Source: a virus. Taken from it: a stretch of DNA of 56,207 bases. Location: positions 1 to 56,207 of IMG/VR virus record IMGVR_UViG_3300042691_012334, one strand, 5' to 3'. Position numbers and translations under genes: made by a program. This document shows positions 47,701 to 56,099 of this stretch, in pieces. The first letter of the stretch is position 1; each line of letters opens with the position of its first letter. The notes beneath the pieces were generated by a model. The model ran no database searches. It had not been told where the DNA came from and saw only the letters and a program-made list of their open reading frames with translations.

Positions 47701-50193
47701 ATTTGCTGTTGAAGACACATTGATGAAACCGGTGACTGTACTATTACCAGTGGCTATAGTATTGTCTACAATAGTAGCCCCGTTTACTGTCAATGTTCCA
47801 ACCACATTCGCCGTGGATGAAATATTAACAAAACCAGTTACAGTTGTGTTACCGGTTGCTAATGTGTTACCTATAGTTGTAGCGCCATTAACTGTTAGTG
47901 TTGAACGTAAAGTAGTTGCTCCACCAACATTTGCTGTTGATGATACATTTATAAATCCTGTGACTGTGCTATTACCAGTAGCTACAGTGTTATCTACAAT
48001 CGTAGCACCATTAACTGTTAGTGTTGAACGTAAAGTAGTTGCTCCACCAACATTTGCTGTTGAAGAAACATTAACAAACCCTGTTACAGAAGTGTTACCT
48101 GTTGCTAAAGTATTAGCAATAGTCGTAGCGCCGTTTACTGTTAATGTTCCACGAAGTGTGGTTGCTCCACCAACATTTGCTGTTGATGATACATTAACAA
48201 AACCAGTAACTGTACTATTACCTGTTGCTACAGTGTTATCTACAATCGTAGCACCATTAACAGTTAATGTTCCGCTTACATTAGCAGTTGATGTGATATT
48301 AACAAAACCAGTTACAGTTGTGTTACCTGTTGCTAGAGTGTTACCAATTGTGGTGGCACCATTGACAGCTAATGTTCCACGAAGATTAGTTGTTCCGCCG
48401 ACATTAGCAGCACCAGCTATATTTGCTGTTGACGAGACGTTTATAAATCCTGTGACTGTACTATTACCAGTGGCTATAGCATTTCCAACTGTTACTGCAC
48501 CGTTAACATCCAATGTAGAACGGAAATTGGCCGCACCGCCAACATTTACAACACCAGCTATATTTGCTGAAGATGAAACATTAATAAATCCTGTTAATGT
48601 GGTATTCCCACTTGAAACAGTATTGTCTACAATTGTAGCTCCATTAACAGTTAATGTACCACGAAGATTAGTTGCTCCACCGACATTAGCTGTTGAAGAA
48701 ACATTAACAAACCCTGTTACAGAAGTGTTACCTGTTGCTAAAGTATTTCCTACAGTAACTGCACCATTAACAGTTAGTGTATCACGAAGTGTGGTTGCTC
48801 CACCGACGTTTGCTGTTGAAGAGACATTAATGAAACCAGTGACTGTACTATTACCAACAGCAACAGTATTATCTACAACCGTAGCACCATTGACAGTTAA
48901 TGTTCCACGAAGATTGGTTGTACCACCAACATTAACAGCGCCAGCAACATTAGCAGAAGAGGTTACGTTAACAAAACCAGTTACAGTTGTATTGCCAGTT
49001 GCTAAAGTATTTCCTACAGTAACTGCGCCATTGACAGTTAGTGTGTCACGAAGTGTAGTTGCTCCACCAACATTTGCTGTTGATGATACGTTTATAAATC
49101 CAGTTACAGAAGTGTTACCTGTAGCTATAGTGTTGCCAATTATTGTGGCACCATTGACAGTTAATGTTCCAACTACATTAGCCGTAGAAGAAACATTAAT
49201 AAAACCTGTAATATTAGTGTTACCAGTTGCTAATGTATTAGCAATAGTTGTGGCACCGTTTACTGCTAAAGTACCACGAAGATTAGTAGCACCACCAACA
49301 TTTGCTGTTGAAGAAACATTAATAAAACCAGTTAAGTCGGTATTACCGGCTGATATAGTATTTGCTATTACTGTAGCACCATTGACAGTTAATGTTCCAC
49401 GAAGATTGGTTGTTCCGCCAATATTTGCTGCTCCTGCAATGTTAGCATAAGAACTAGCATCAATAAACCCTGTAACAGTGGTGTTACCTGTAGCTAATGT
49501 ATTTCCTACAGTAACTGCACCATTGACTGCTAGAGTTGATCTTAAATTAGTTGCTCCACCGACATTAGCTGTTGATGATACATTAACAAAACCAGTAACA
49601 GTTGTGTTACCAGTAGCTAATGTATTCCCTACAGTAACTGCACCATTGACTGCTAGAGTTGATCTTAGATTGGTTGTGCCACCAACATTTGCTGCTCCTG
49701 CAATATTAGCATAAGAAGATGCGTCGATGAATCCAGTAATTGTGGTATTACCAGTAGCTAAAGTATTTCCAATTGTGGTGGCACCATTAACAGCTAATGT
49801 TCCACGAAGATTTGTTGTGCTTCCTACATTGACAGCACCGGCAATATTGGCTGAAGATGAAACATTAATAAAACCGGTAACAGTTGTGTTACCTGTAGCT
49901 AGAGTATTAGAAAGAGAAGTCTGACCAGTTACTGCAACATTACCAATTAAATTGGTATTTCCGGCGACATTTGCAGAAGAAGAGACATTGACAAATCCGG
50001 TAATTGTGGTATTACCAAGATCGACTTTTCCGGCAATAGCCACATTACCAGAAATATTCGCTGTACCAACAACAGATAAAGCAGCGTCAGGGCTAGAAGT
50101 ATTGACACCAACCTGATTAGTATCGCCATTTGCGACGATTAAATTGGTGTTGACAATCAACCCGTTTTTAACGATAAAGTCTTTATCTGCCAT
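41800..50193 (-). CDS. Giant repeat tail fibre, 2797 aa
   Basis: It begins MADKDFIVKNGLIVNTNLIV, with the 'GVNTSSPDAALSVVGTANISGNV' block of phage fibres. Residues about 30-880 are tandem repeats built on NVSSTANVGGATNLRGTLT / NGATTIGNTLATGNTTVTGF. Residues about 888-974 are a module also found in the sheath. Two Phage_fiber_2-like elements (GVVRLLESVASTNNTTAATPSSVKTAY; GIVQLIDSVSSTNNTTAATP) lie near residues 1330 and 2620. Residues about 1485-2530 repeat STVNSTVSASLVQVSNSTS / ANLSALDLKVGISTVNTTQV. The tip FEIQSGGRAVII is a usual fibre end. Very long for a phage protein; it may be a long tail fibre or stalk. Confidence 0.85.
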   Translation of the reverse strand: MADKDFIVKNGLIVNTNLIVANGDTNQVGVNTSSPDAALSVVGTANISGNVAIAGKVDLGNTTITGFVNVSSSANVAGNTNLIGNVAVTGQTSLSNTLATGNTTVTGFINVSSSANIAGAVNVGSTTNLRGTLAVNGATTIGNTLATGNTTITGFIDASSYANIAGAANVGGTTNLRSTLAVNGAVTVGNTLATGNTTVTGFVNVSSTANVGGATNLRSTLAVNGAVTVGNTLATGNTTVTGFIDASSYANIAGAANIGGTTNLRGTLTVNGATVIANTISAGNTDLTGFINVSSTANVGGATNLRGTLAVNGATTIANTLATGNTNITGFINVSSTANVVGTLTVNGATIIGNTIATGNTSVTGFINVSSTANVGGATTLRDTLTVNGAVTVGNTLATGNTTVTGFVNVTSSANVAGAVNVGGTTNLRGTLTVNGATVVDNTVAVGNSTVTGFINVSSTANVGGATTLRDTLTVNGAVTVGNTLATGNTSVTGFVNVSSTANVGGATNLRGTLTVNGATIVDNTVSSGNTTLTGFINVSSSANIAGVVNVGGAANFRSTLDVNGAVTVGNAIATGNSTVTGFINVSSTANIAGAANVGGTTNLRGTLAVNGATTIGNTLATGNTTVTGFVNITSTANVSGTLTVNGATIVDNTVATGNSTVTGFVNVSSTANVGGATTLRGTLTVNGATTIANTLATGNTSVTGFVNVSSTANVGGATTLRSTLTVNGATIVDNTVATGNSTVTGFINVSSTANVGGATTLRSTLTVNGATTIGNTLATGNTTVTGFVNISSTANVVGTLTVNGATIVDNTIATGNSTVTGFINVSSTANVGGNTTVRGTLTVNGATTIANTLATGNTVVSGFINVSSDSFLQNTVVDGFMNVVSDTITFNSGAGVSNTADAITTTTNHGFSNGDIVRYIRTGGSTINVGLVNGTSYYVVSANSTTGLSLSSTYNGSVIDLTSNTSEVNHTLTAIRVSISNNGSISSSIGLANVGSLRVLGDSTVNGALLTGNTSVTGFINVSSTANVGGATTLRDTLTVNGAATIANTLATGNTSVTGFINVSSTANVGGATNLRDTLTVNGATTIANTLATGNTTVTGFVNVSSNVSIGANVKLDTAKIFVTNTTNNTTITEAGLVVGNTSVNTTIGQNITTNGSLTVLNAVSFSNTLGVTGKTTLSTLETSGLANIHSANIINNLYVGGTFSVQGTFTYTGTAISEGDFTPNNNVQQLSLGNTSARWNMYGVDVFLSNTISVSTINSTSNGVFTNSTVISIGNSSVSATVNSTVFSGTSANSTRLNGQLGSYYTNADNLLSGTVALARLPSGNLTDIGVVRLLESVASTNNTTAATPSSVKTAYDVAISANTRAASAQTQAENAYANAVNLLAPKASPSFTGTLTAADVVISGNLVVNGTTTTVNTATLDVRDKNITIGKGTATAAAANDSGITVDGANIVLVYNYDGNVWFSNVGFSSGNATVNSTINSVAVSLGNSTVNTFVNNALLKISNSTSTANLSAADLRVGTTVVNSSQITTTLFSGSLTGSYANVTGQVNAATLYATTSANIASAVQANSTGVYTTGTVNAASHTTGSGFGSAGVTVNTTIVGVSSNSTVNASVSSSLVQVTNSTSTANVVATGLQVYTNSTVNSTVSSSLVQVSNSSSTANVVATGLQVYTNSTVNSTVTASLLQVSNATSTANVVATGLQVYTNSTVNSTVTASQIQVANSTGTANLNATSLTIGTSIVSPTQFSAGSNVYANTTTVFVGNSTVNATHNFGILQVANSISTANVIATGLQVYTNSTVNSTVSSSLVQVSNSTSTANLSALDLKVGISTVNTTQVSVGVNVYANATTLFTGNSTVNASVVSSLVQVSNSTSTANLTATSLNVGANVTVNTSTVFVGNSTVNATYNSSLVQVSNSTSTANLTANDLKVFTNSTVNSTVSASLVQVSNSTSTANLSALDLRVGISTVNTTQVSVGANVYANATTVFTGNSTVNATHNSSLLQVANSTSTANVIASGLQVYTNSTVNSTVTATLVQVSNSTSTANLSALDLRVGISTVNATQVSVGANVYANATTVFTGNATVNATHNQSLLQVANSISTANVVATGLQVYTNSTVNSTVTASLVQVSNSSSTANLSAIDLKVGISTVNTTQVSVGANVYANATTVFTGNSTVNSSVVSSLVQVTNSTSTANLSAIDLKVGISTVNTTQVSVGANVYANATTLFTGNTTVNSSVVSSLVQVANSTSTANLSAIDLKVGISTVNTTQVSVGANVYANATTVFTGNSTVYASHNPSLLQVANSTSIANVVATGLQVYTNSTVNSTVTASLVQIANSTGSANLNATSLTIGTSIVSPTQFSAGSNVYANTTTVFVGNSTVNSSVVSSLVQVTNSTSTANLSALDLKVGISTVNTSQVSVGANVYANATTVFTGNSTVNASVVSSLVQVSNSTSTANLSAIDFKVGISTVNTTQVSVGANVYANATTVFVGNSTVNATHNQALLQVSNSTSTANLSAIDLKVGSTVVNGSHVSSPSYISATYGDTGTGGSIVNSSIHAVGNSTVNAFVNSSSLYIGGVLIANSSGSANSIRLNGQLASYYLDATNINAGTLNNARLNSATTIGAGIVQLIDSVSSTNNTTAATPSSVKTAYDSAINANTNAINANTRAASAQTQAESAYSNAVNILAPKASPTFTGTITLGNVSINTTAFFAGNATVNAYVNSTGLYINGAAFASGGGYYKGNAGTVGQTTNKGNLFRINSNNMTQNVTILAGENALTAGVIEVNSGVTFEIQSGGRAVII
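42600..45740 (-). repeat. Fibre repeat block B
   Basis: Tandem repeats in the distal half of the giant fibre. Unit elements are STVNSTVSASLVQVSNSTST, ANLSALDLKVGISTVN, TTQVSVGANVYANATTVFTGN. DNA copies are near-identical, so recombination and copy-number change are likely. Confidence 0.85.
47270..47530 (-). repeat. HGF-x-NGD module in the giant fibre
   Basis: ITTTTNHGFSNGDIVRY, GLVNGTSYYVVSANSTTGL, YNGSVIDLTSNTSEVNHTL. It matches both modules of the sheath protein. Confidence 0.8.
47560..50100 (-). repeat. Fibre repeat block A
   Basis: About twenty or more copies of a 30-44-residue unit (TANVGGATNLRGTLTVNGATIVDNTVATGNSTVTGF), many nearly identical in DNA. Assembly collapse and expansion by recombination should both be considered when reading its length. 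Similar, shorter copies continue from about 47200 to 46860. Confidence 0.85.
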
Positions 50194-50222
50194 TTGGTTC
50201 CCTTTCCCCGTTGGCTTTTATT

Positions 50223-50230
50223 TATTTATA
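50223..50230 (-). promoter_or_regulatory. T4-type late promoter before the giant fibre
   Basis: TATAAATA on the minus strand, 30 bases before ATG 50193. Confidence 0.8.
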
Positions 50231-50241
50231 CAAAAAATAAA

Positions 50242-53200
50242 TTACAATATCACCAATCTAGAACCTGCTGTAATTATTAGACTATTTCCAGATGCAACAG
50301 TATAAGGACCAACAATAACAGTATTTAAAGTAGCACTAGTCTGTAGAACACCGGCTGTAAAAGTTTGTGGATTTGACATACCAGTATGAGATGTGATAAA
50401 TGTATTTCCAAATGTAGTATTACCAATAGTCACGTTGCCAGAAACATTGGCTGTTCCAGTAACAGTAACTGTCCCTGTAAGTGTTGGTGATGCAAAACTT
50501 TGACTTGCTAAAAATGAAGCAACTTTAGCAGCCGTAGCAGAACGATAATAATTATCACCAAATTTAGCCATAATATAGCTAATAGTTCCTGATGAAACAT
50601 CGTCTGTTGAATTGAAATAGTTGTTAAAAATATAACCATTAGGATCAGCAACAACAATGCGACTAGCGGCACCACTTGTAGTTGATGGATTTAAACCATC
50701 AACGGTATCAGCGTCAAGACCTGAACCAGAACCATCATTGCCAGCGTGCCATAATTTATTCCAAGCAGTAGTGCCTGAATTGTTAGTTGCTCTATAATAT
50801 AATGCATTAGAATCAAAGAAACTACCTGCAAATTGCATAGAGTAATAGTTACCATCATTACTATGCGTTGATGTTATTAAATGATACCAAGTTGCTGTGG
50901 TTTCTGGCCAACCAGTGGATGTTTGAGCATTTGATGTTTGCCAAAAACCTGAATCAATTCTACTATTAATAGTATCGTCAGTTCCTACACCAAATCCAGA
51001 AGCAGACTGAATAACACGACCTGTTAGTGTACCTCCTGCTAGTGGTAGATAACTTGCTAATTGACTCGTTGTGGCATAAGAAGCCGCTGCTGTTCCGCCC
51101 AAGAATGATGCATTGTTGGCAGAAAGCGTTCCAATGTATGTCGCATTTACGAATGTACCTGTAGAGTTAGCAACAATACCAGTATTAGCTAATACATGTA
51201 CACCTGTAGTGTTTGCTAATAATCCGCTGTTGGCAAGAACACCAACTGTATCAGCGGCAACTGTGATACCATTTGCAGCGCCAACATCTAATGTAACATC
51301 ACCAGATGTACCACCACCAGTTAAACCATTGCCAGCGGTTACTGCTGTAATGTCGCCTAATGTTATTGATTGCCAATAAACATTTCCAGCAGCACCAGAT
51401 GTTAATACTTGACCTGCTGTTCCAACACCACCGTTGGCAGTTATAGTAGTTGTACCAAGAACAACATTAGTAGATAATGTAGTGATACCAGCGATAGCGA
51501 CATTTCCTGATACGTTAGCTGTACCAGTTACTTGAAGTTTAGCGTTTGGTGCTGTGTTACCAATACCAACATTACCACTAGATAATAAAGTTAAAACGGT
51601 TGTATTATTTGTTAAGAAACTTCCGTCAGCTAATCTAATATCTAACCTAGTTCTAGAATTTACACTAACATTTTCATATCTAGAAAGATTGAATTCTGCG
51701 GCAGCACCAAATGCTTGACCACCAGTACCTTGTCTTGCTAGAAGAAGAACTGGTTTTGGATCATTAAGAGTTGTTGAACTCGTAGGAGTTTGATGAGTGA
51801 AATAAACTGTGTTACTATCATAAGCTACAGCATTATCATCACCAACTTTCGGATTTACAGTTAATTTTGTTGCTGGTGTCGAAGTACCAATACCAACGTT
51901 ACCATTAGAAACAAAATAAGTTCCAGTACCAATAGTAGCTGTATTGGTTGATACAACCAATGACACAGTATTTGTCATTGTAGAGTTAGCAGTAAACGAT
52001 GTTCCTACTGTATGACTAGAACCATTAACGACACCAGTATACACACCAGTAGAGTTAGCAATAGTAGATGTTCCTACTGTATGACTAGAACCATTAACGA
52101 CACCAGTATATGTTGGGAGATAACTGGCAATATTAGCACCAAGAGTAGAATTAAGTTGATAAGAAGCCGCTGCTGTTCCGCCCAAGAATGATGCATTATT
52201 AGCTGATAATGTTCCGATATATGTCGCATTTACGAATGTACCAGTTGAATTAGCAACAATACCAGTGTTTGCAAGAACGTGAACACCTGTAGTGTTTGCT
52301 AATAATCCGCTGTTGGCAAGAACACCAACTGTATCAGCGGCAACTGTGATACCATTTGCAGCGCCAACATCTAATGTAACATCACCAGACGTTCCACCGC
52401 CTGTTAAACCGTTACCAGCGGTGACAGCAGTAATGTCTCCTATTTGTGGTGTTGACCAATAAACATTTCCAGCAGCACCAGATGTTAATACTTGACCTGC
52501 TGTTCCGACGCCACCGTTGGCAGTTATAGTAGTTGTGCCAAGAATAACGTTTGTGCTAAGAGTTGTAATGCCAGCTATCGCAACATTACCAGAAATATTA
52601 GCTGTACCAGTTACTTGAAGTTTAGCATTTGGTGCTGTGTTACCAATACCCGTATTACCACCATTGACATTTAAATTAATATCGCCACTATGATAACCTG
52701 TCGCACTAGCATTAGTAGTATATGTCCCAACAAATTGAATTTGAGAAAAATTATTAATACTAGTAACATCAAGATAACCATAATTTATTTCAATTATAGC
52801 AACTGTATATTGTGGTAAATCAATATATATTGGTCTATAATATATATTTCCAGATACTAGGACTTCTGCGCCAAGATATATCTTGTGCATAAATGTACCA
52901 ACAGCATATTCACAAGATAACGTGCCACTATCAACTTGATTATATGATATATTCCATTTGGTTTTACCACCTCTATAATAAGTATTAAATACTGTAATTT
53001 CTAAATGTTGTTGAGACCAATTTGTAGTATCACGAGAAATGCGAGCCAATTCATAAGTTGTATTATTAACACCTTGACCACCTACATGAATAACTCTCTT
53101 TTTATATGCAGAACCTGCTACACCAGTTCCAAGAGAAATAATACCATTTGCAAATACATTAGAAGTTATAGTTGTATTAGTTCCAGCTAATGTAGTATTA

Positions 53201-55365
53201 CCAGATAATGTGAATGAAGAAGTTGTGTTTACAATATTAGCAGGTATTTGTGCGTAAGGTAAAGTACCATTTGTGATATTAGTGGCATTAAGATAATAAC
53301 TAGCTAACTGACCATTTAAATACGTTGTATTATTAGCTGATAATGTTCCGATATATGTTGCGTTTACGAATGTGCCTGTAGAGTTAGCAACAATACCAGT
53401 ATTAGCTAATACATGTACACCTGTAGTGTTTGTTAACAGACCACTATTGGCAAGAACACCAACTGTATCAGCGGCAACTGTGATACCATTTGCTGCACCA
53501 ACATCTAATGTAACATCACCAGATGTTCCGCCACCTGTTAAACCATTGCCAGCCGTAACAGCAGTGATGTCGCCTAATGTTATTGATTGCCAATAAGCAT
53601 TTCCAGCGGCACCAGATGTCAATACTTGTCCTGCTGTGCCGACACTACCATTTACATTAAGTTGACCACCTAGTGTTGTTAGGATAGATGTAACAACGGT
53701 ATTACCAATATCTAATGCAGTCGTGTTAATATAATTGTTACCACCAACATGAATACCAAGTGAGTTAGCCTGAACGACTGATGCTATATTAGCTGACGTT
53801 GTTGCGTATAGGGTAGCAGTATTTACTTGCCCTGAAACGTTAGCATATGTTAATGAAGCGCCATTTGCTGTTGTTCCACCAAGAATAGCTGGTGCAGCCC
53901 ATGTATAACCACCAAAATAAGTTGCATTATTTGCAGTTAAAGTAGCAACATTTGCTGATAATGTTGAATTAAGTTGATATGATGCTGCTGCTGTTCCACC
54001 TAAGAACGATGCATTGTTGGCAGTATCTGCAAAACCAGCACTAATCTTTTGCCATGCACCAAGAGCATTGTTTTCAACATATCTAATAGCGATGTATGGT
54101 GTAGTAACATTTCTTGGATATGCTATATGCATACCGTATGATCCGGCACCAGTTGCCGGATAATCATTACCTAGACCAACATATTCAGAATAATATTGTG
54201 TGGCACTGTTTATATTTGGACCGTTTGTGTTTCCTTGAACGAATCTCCAACCAAAATTATAAGATGGTGAAGTGGCATCAAATGCTGTTCTTGTTCCGTG
54301 ATTATCACCCATATTATTAAACAGACGATGTTCATCTGTCATATTATCAATAACAGAAGCACTTAATGTTCCACCAAGTGTTAAACTTCCTGTGGATGTA
54401 ACTGTTCCTGATAATGTTAAACCTGAAACAGTACCTGTTCCAGAGACAGATGTTACTGTGCCTGTTGTTGGTGTCGTCCAATAAGCATTTCCAGTAGCAC
54501 CAGATGTTAATACTTGACCTGCTGTTCCGACCCCACCGTTGGCGTTAAGTTGACCGCCTAATGTAGTTAAAACAGAAGTGATTACAGTATTGCCAATATC
54601 TAATGCGGTCGTGTTAATATAATTGTTACCGCCGACATGAATCCCAAGTGAGTTAGCCTGAACGACTGATGCTATATTAGCAGAGGTTGCTGCATATAAT
54701 GTTGCAGTATTTACTTGTCCTGTTATATTTACATAAGTTCCAGATACGTTACCAACAAAAAGTGTAGATGTAACTTGTGTAGAATTTACAACTGTAGTTG
54801 AACCAATTTTAAGATCAAGTGCTGATAAATTAGCAGTTGATGTTGAATTAGAAACCTGTACTAATGAAGCAGAAACAGTTGAATTTACAGTAGAATTAGT
54901 AAATACTTTCAATCCTGTTGGTATAATATTAGCTGTTGATGTTGCATTTGCTAATTTAATAATTGTAGAGTTAGCAACAAGATTTGCTGTAGAATTACCA
55001 CTTTGAATAACAGTATTAACAAACAAATCACCATTAATAGAAAGCGTATGTGATGGTGATGTGTTTCTTATACCAACATTACCTGAAATTGGTGCGATAG
55101 ACACTAGACCATTAGCATATACTTCTAATGAAGGAATACCAGAAACATCATTAACACCAAAAAGATTATTGGATAGATCATTGGTAATTGAGAATAACTG
55201 TCCAGCAGACCCTTCCCAAGAAAGAGTACCATTGGAATCAGGATAGACATTGAGAGTTATGTCTGTGTTGGCTGTAGTGTTACCTCCAGAATATACTACT
55301 TTTGGATCAGCAGTATTTGAACTTCTGTTTGGAGTAATTACGATGTTTTTGTAAGTATTGGCCAT
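50242..55365 (-). CDS. Long tail fibre with pyocin-knob-like modules, 1707 aa
   Basis: It begins MANTYKNIVITPNRSSNTADPKVVYSGGNTTANTDITLNV, with ILSVY-type fibre strands. Three copies of GDITAVTAGNGLTGGGTSGDVTLDVGAANGITV...GIVANSTGTFVNATYIGTLSANN occur, alternating with 'GIGNTAPNAKLQVTGTANVSGNV' segments. Knob-like domains: AFDATSPSYNFGWRFVQGNTNG...YIAIRYVENNALGAWQKIS, and RIDSGFWQTS...WYHLITSTHSN...YYRATNNSGTTAWNKLW. The region RVIHVGGQGVNNTTYELARIS...YYRGGKTKWNISYN also looks like a separate domain. The tip ends SGNSLIITAGSRLVIL. It lies upstream of the giant fibre and both have late promoters. Confidence 0.85.
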   Translation of the reverse strand: MANTYKNIVITPNRSSNTADPKVVYSGGNTTANTDITLNVYPDSNGTLSWEGSAGQLFSITNDLSNNLFGVNDVSGIPSLEVYANGLVSIAPISGNVGIRNTSPSHTLSINGDLFVNTVIQSGNSTANLVANSTIIKLANATSTANIIPTGLKVFTNSTVNSTVSASLVQVSNSTSTANLSALDLKIGSTTVVNSTQVTSTLFVGNVSGTYVNITGQVNTATLYAATSANIASVVQANSLGIHVGGNNYINTTALDIGNTVITSVLTTLGGQLNANGGVGTAGQVLTSGATGNAYWTTPTTGTVTSVSGTGTVSGLTLSGTVTSTGSLTLGGTLSASVIDNMTDEHRLFNNMGDNHGTRTAFDATSPSYNFGWRFVQGNTNGPNINSATQYYSEYVGLGNDYPATGAGSYGMHIAYPRNVTTPYIAIRYVENNALGAWQKISAGFADTANNASFLGGTAAASYQLNSTLSANVATLTANNATYFGGYTWAAPAILGGTTANGASLTYANVSGQVNTATLYATTSANIASVVQANSLGIHVGGNNYINTTALDIGNTVVTSILTTLGGQLNVNGSVGTAGQVLTSGAAGNAYWQSITLGDITAVTAGNGLTGGGTSGDVTLDVGAANGITVAADTVGVLANSGLLTNTTGVHVLANTGIVANSTGTFVNATYIGTLSANNTTYLNGQLASYYLNATNITNGTLPYAQIPANIVNTTSSFTLSGNTTLAGTNTTITSNVFANGIISLGTGVAGSAYKKRVIHVGGQGVNNTTYELARISRDTTNWSQQHLEITVFNTYYRGGKTKWNISYNQVDSGTLSCEYAVGTFMHKIYLGAEVLVSGNIYYRPIYIDLPQYTVAIIEINYGYLDVTSINNFSQIQFVGTYTTNASATGYHSGDINLNVNGGNTGIGNTAPNAKLQVTGTANISGNVAIAGITTLSTNVILGTTTITANGGVGTAGQVLTSGAAGNVYWSTPQIGDITAVTAGNGLTGGGTSGDVTLDVGAANGITVAADTVGVLANSGLLANTTGVHVLANTGIVANSTGTFVNATYIGTLSANNASFLGGTAAASYQLNSTLGANIASYLPTYTGVVNGSSHTVGTSTIANSTGVYTGVVNGSSHTVGTSFTANSTMTNTVSLVVSTNTATIGTGTYFVSNGNVGIGTSTPATKLTVNPKVGDDNAVAYDSNTVYFTHQTPTSSTTLNDPKPVLLLARQGTGGQAFGAAAEFNLSRYENVSVNSRTRLDIRLADGSFLTNNTTVLTLLSSGNVGIGNTAPNAKLQVTGTANVSGNVAIAGITTLSTNVVLGTTTITANGGVGTAGQVLTSGAAGNVYWQSITLGDITAVTAGNGLTGGGTSGDVTLDVGAANGITVAADTVGVLANSGLLANTTGVHVLANTGIVANSTGTFVNATYIGTLSANNASFLGGTAAASYATTSQLASYLPLAGGTLTGRVIQSASGFGVGTDDTINSRIDSGFWQTSNAQTSTGWPETTATWYHLITSTHSNDGNYYSMQFAGSFFDSNALYYRATNNSGTTAWNKLWHAGNDGSGSGLDADTVDGLNPSTTSGAASRIVVADPNGYIFNNYFNSTDDVSSGTISYIMAKFGDNYYRSATAAKVASFLASQSFASPTLTGTVTVTGTANVSGNVTIGNTTFGNTFITSHTGMSNPQTFTAGVLQTSATLNTVIVGPYTVASGNSLIITAGSRLVIL
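51110..53590 (-). repeat. Three-copy GLTGGGTSGD repeat in the 1707-aa fibre
   Basis: Near-identical DNA copies at about 51110-51360, 52195-52440 and 53330-53590, spaced 1.1 kb apart. They flank distinct inserted domains. Confidence 0.8.
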
Positions 55366-55388
55366 TTTTACTCTCTAATTTTTATAAT

Positions 55389-55396
55389 TATTTATA
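55389..55396 (-). promoter_or_regulatory. T4-type late promoter before the 1707-aa fibre
   Basis: TATAAATA on the minus strand, 24 bases before ATG 55365, overlapping the stop codon of the upstream LamG-like gene. Confidence 0.8.
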
Positions 55397-56099
55397 TACC
55401 AAATCTTCCACGAAGGGCGTTGAAATTTTGTCTTATTTCTGCTGCTGATAAGGCTTTGTTATAGGTCGAAAAATGACCAATTTTATGTGTTACTACAGAA
55501 CAGCAAGGACTTCTTACTAATCCTGGTGCTGTCGAAGTAAAAGCACTTCCGCCTGTTGGTATTGATCCAACTCCTTGATACACGCCGTTCACATATGCTA
55601 ATATTTGGCCTGTTGATCTACTGTAAACCCCAACAACATTATACCATAGGGAAGACGAAAGAGTAGAAAGAAAATTGACACTTCCTTCATTATATGTGGC
55701 ACCATATCCAGATAAAAAATATAAATTATTATTGTTTACTCCATATCTAAATCCATCACTAGAACCAGCATTAGAAAATAAACCTGATTGACCATAATTT
55801 GTTGATATCCCTTTAACCCAACAACAAATAGAATAGTCTCCAGTGGTAGTTATCATATTAGAAGCAAAAGTAAAACCTAAAGATGCTGCACCAGATGTGG
55901 CTCCTGTTGCCCCACTAAAATCAAAACAAGGTGCTATATCTGTTGAAAAAGGAACATTACCATACATTGTGGCATTATAACCGCCGCTGCTTAAATCTGT
56001 CCACGTTGTTCCTGTACCTGGATAACTACGAGAATTACCAGCATCAAGTGATAAAACTAGTTCACTATTTACCAATTCAGGTCCAGCATATACACTCAT
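55392..56099 (-). CDS. LamG/concanavalin-like lectin virion protein, 235 aa
   Basis: MSVYAGPELVNSELVLSLDAGNSRSYPGTGTTWTDLSSGGYNATMYG is the familiar start of phage LamG-like (laminin G_3/ConA-like) proteins. It is followed by GDYSICCWVKG, SLWYNVVGVYSRSTGQILAYVNGVYQG and IGHFSTYNKALSAAEIRQNFNALRGRFGI. The jelly-roll lectin fold binds sugars, so it probably contributes to host-surface recognition. Two adjacent cysteine pairs (SICCW, SPCCS) occur. The start overlaps the upstream stop (ATGA), and an upstream relative shares its C-terminus. Confidence 0.82.
   Translation of the reverse strand: MSVYAGPELVNSELVLSLDAGNSRSYPGTGTTWTDLSSGGYNATMYGNVPFSTDIAPCFDFSGATGATSGAASLGFTFASNMITTTGDYSICCWVKGISTNYGQSGLFSNAGSSDGFRYGVNNNNLYFLSGYGATYNEGSVNFLSTLSSSLWYNVVGVYSRSTGQILAYVNGVYQGVGSIPTGGSAFTSTAPGLVRSPCCSVVTHKIGHFSTYNKALSAAEIRQNFNALRGRFGI

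Noticed and set aside
47618-49450. Long open frame on the plus strand (610 codons) opposite the giant fibre repeats
   Set aside because: It is an antisense shadow of the repeated codons; its product is only a mirror of the repeat (VTVLLPVA... units), it lacks a ribosome site, and stops are missing because the repeat composition avoids them on that strand.
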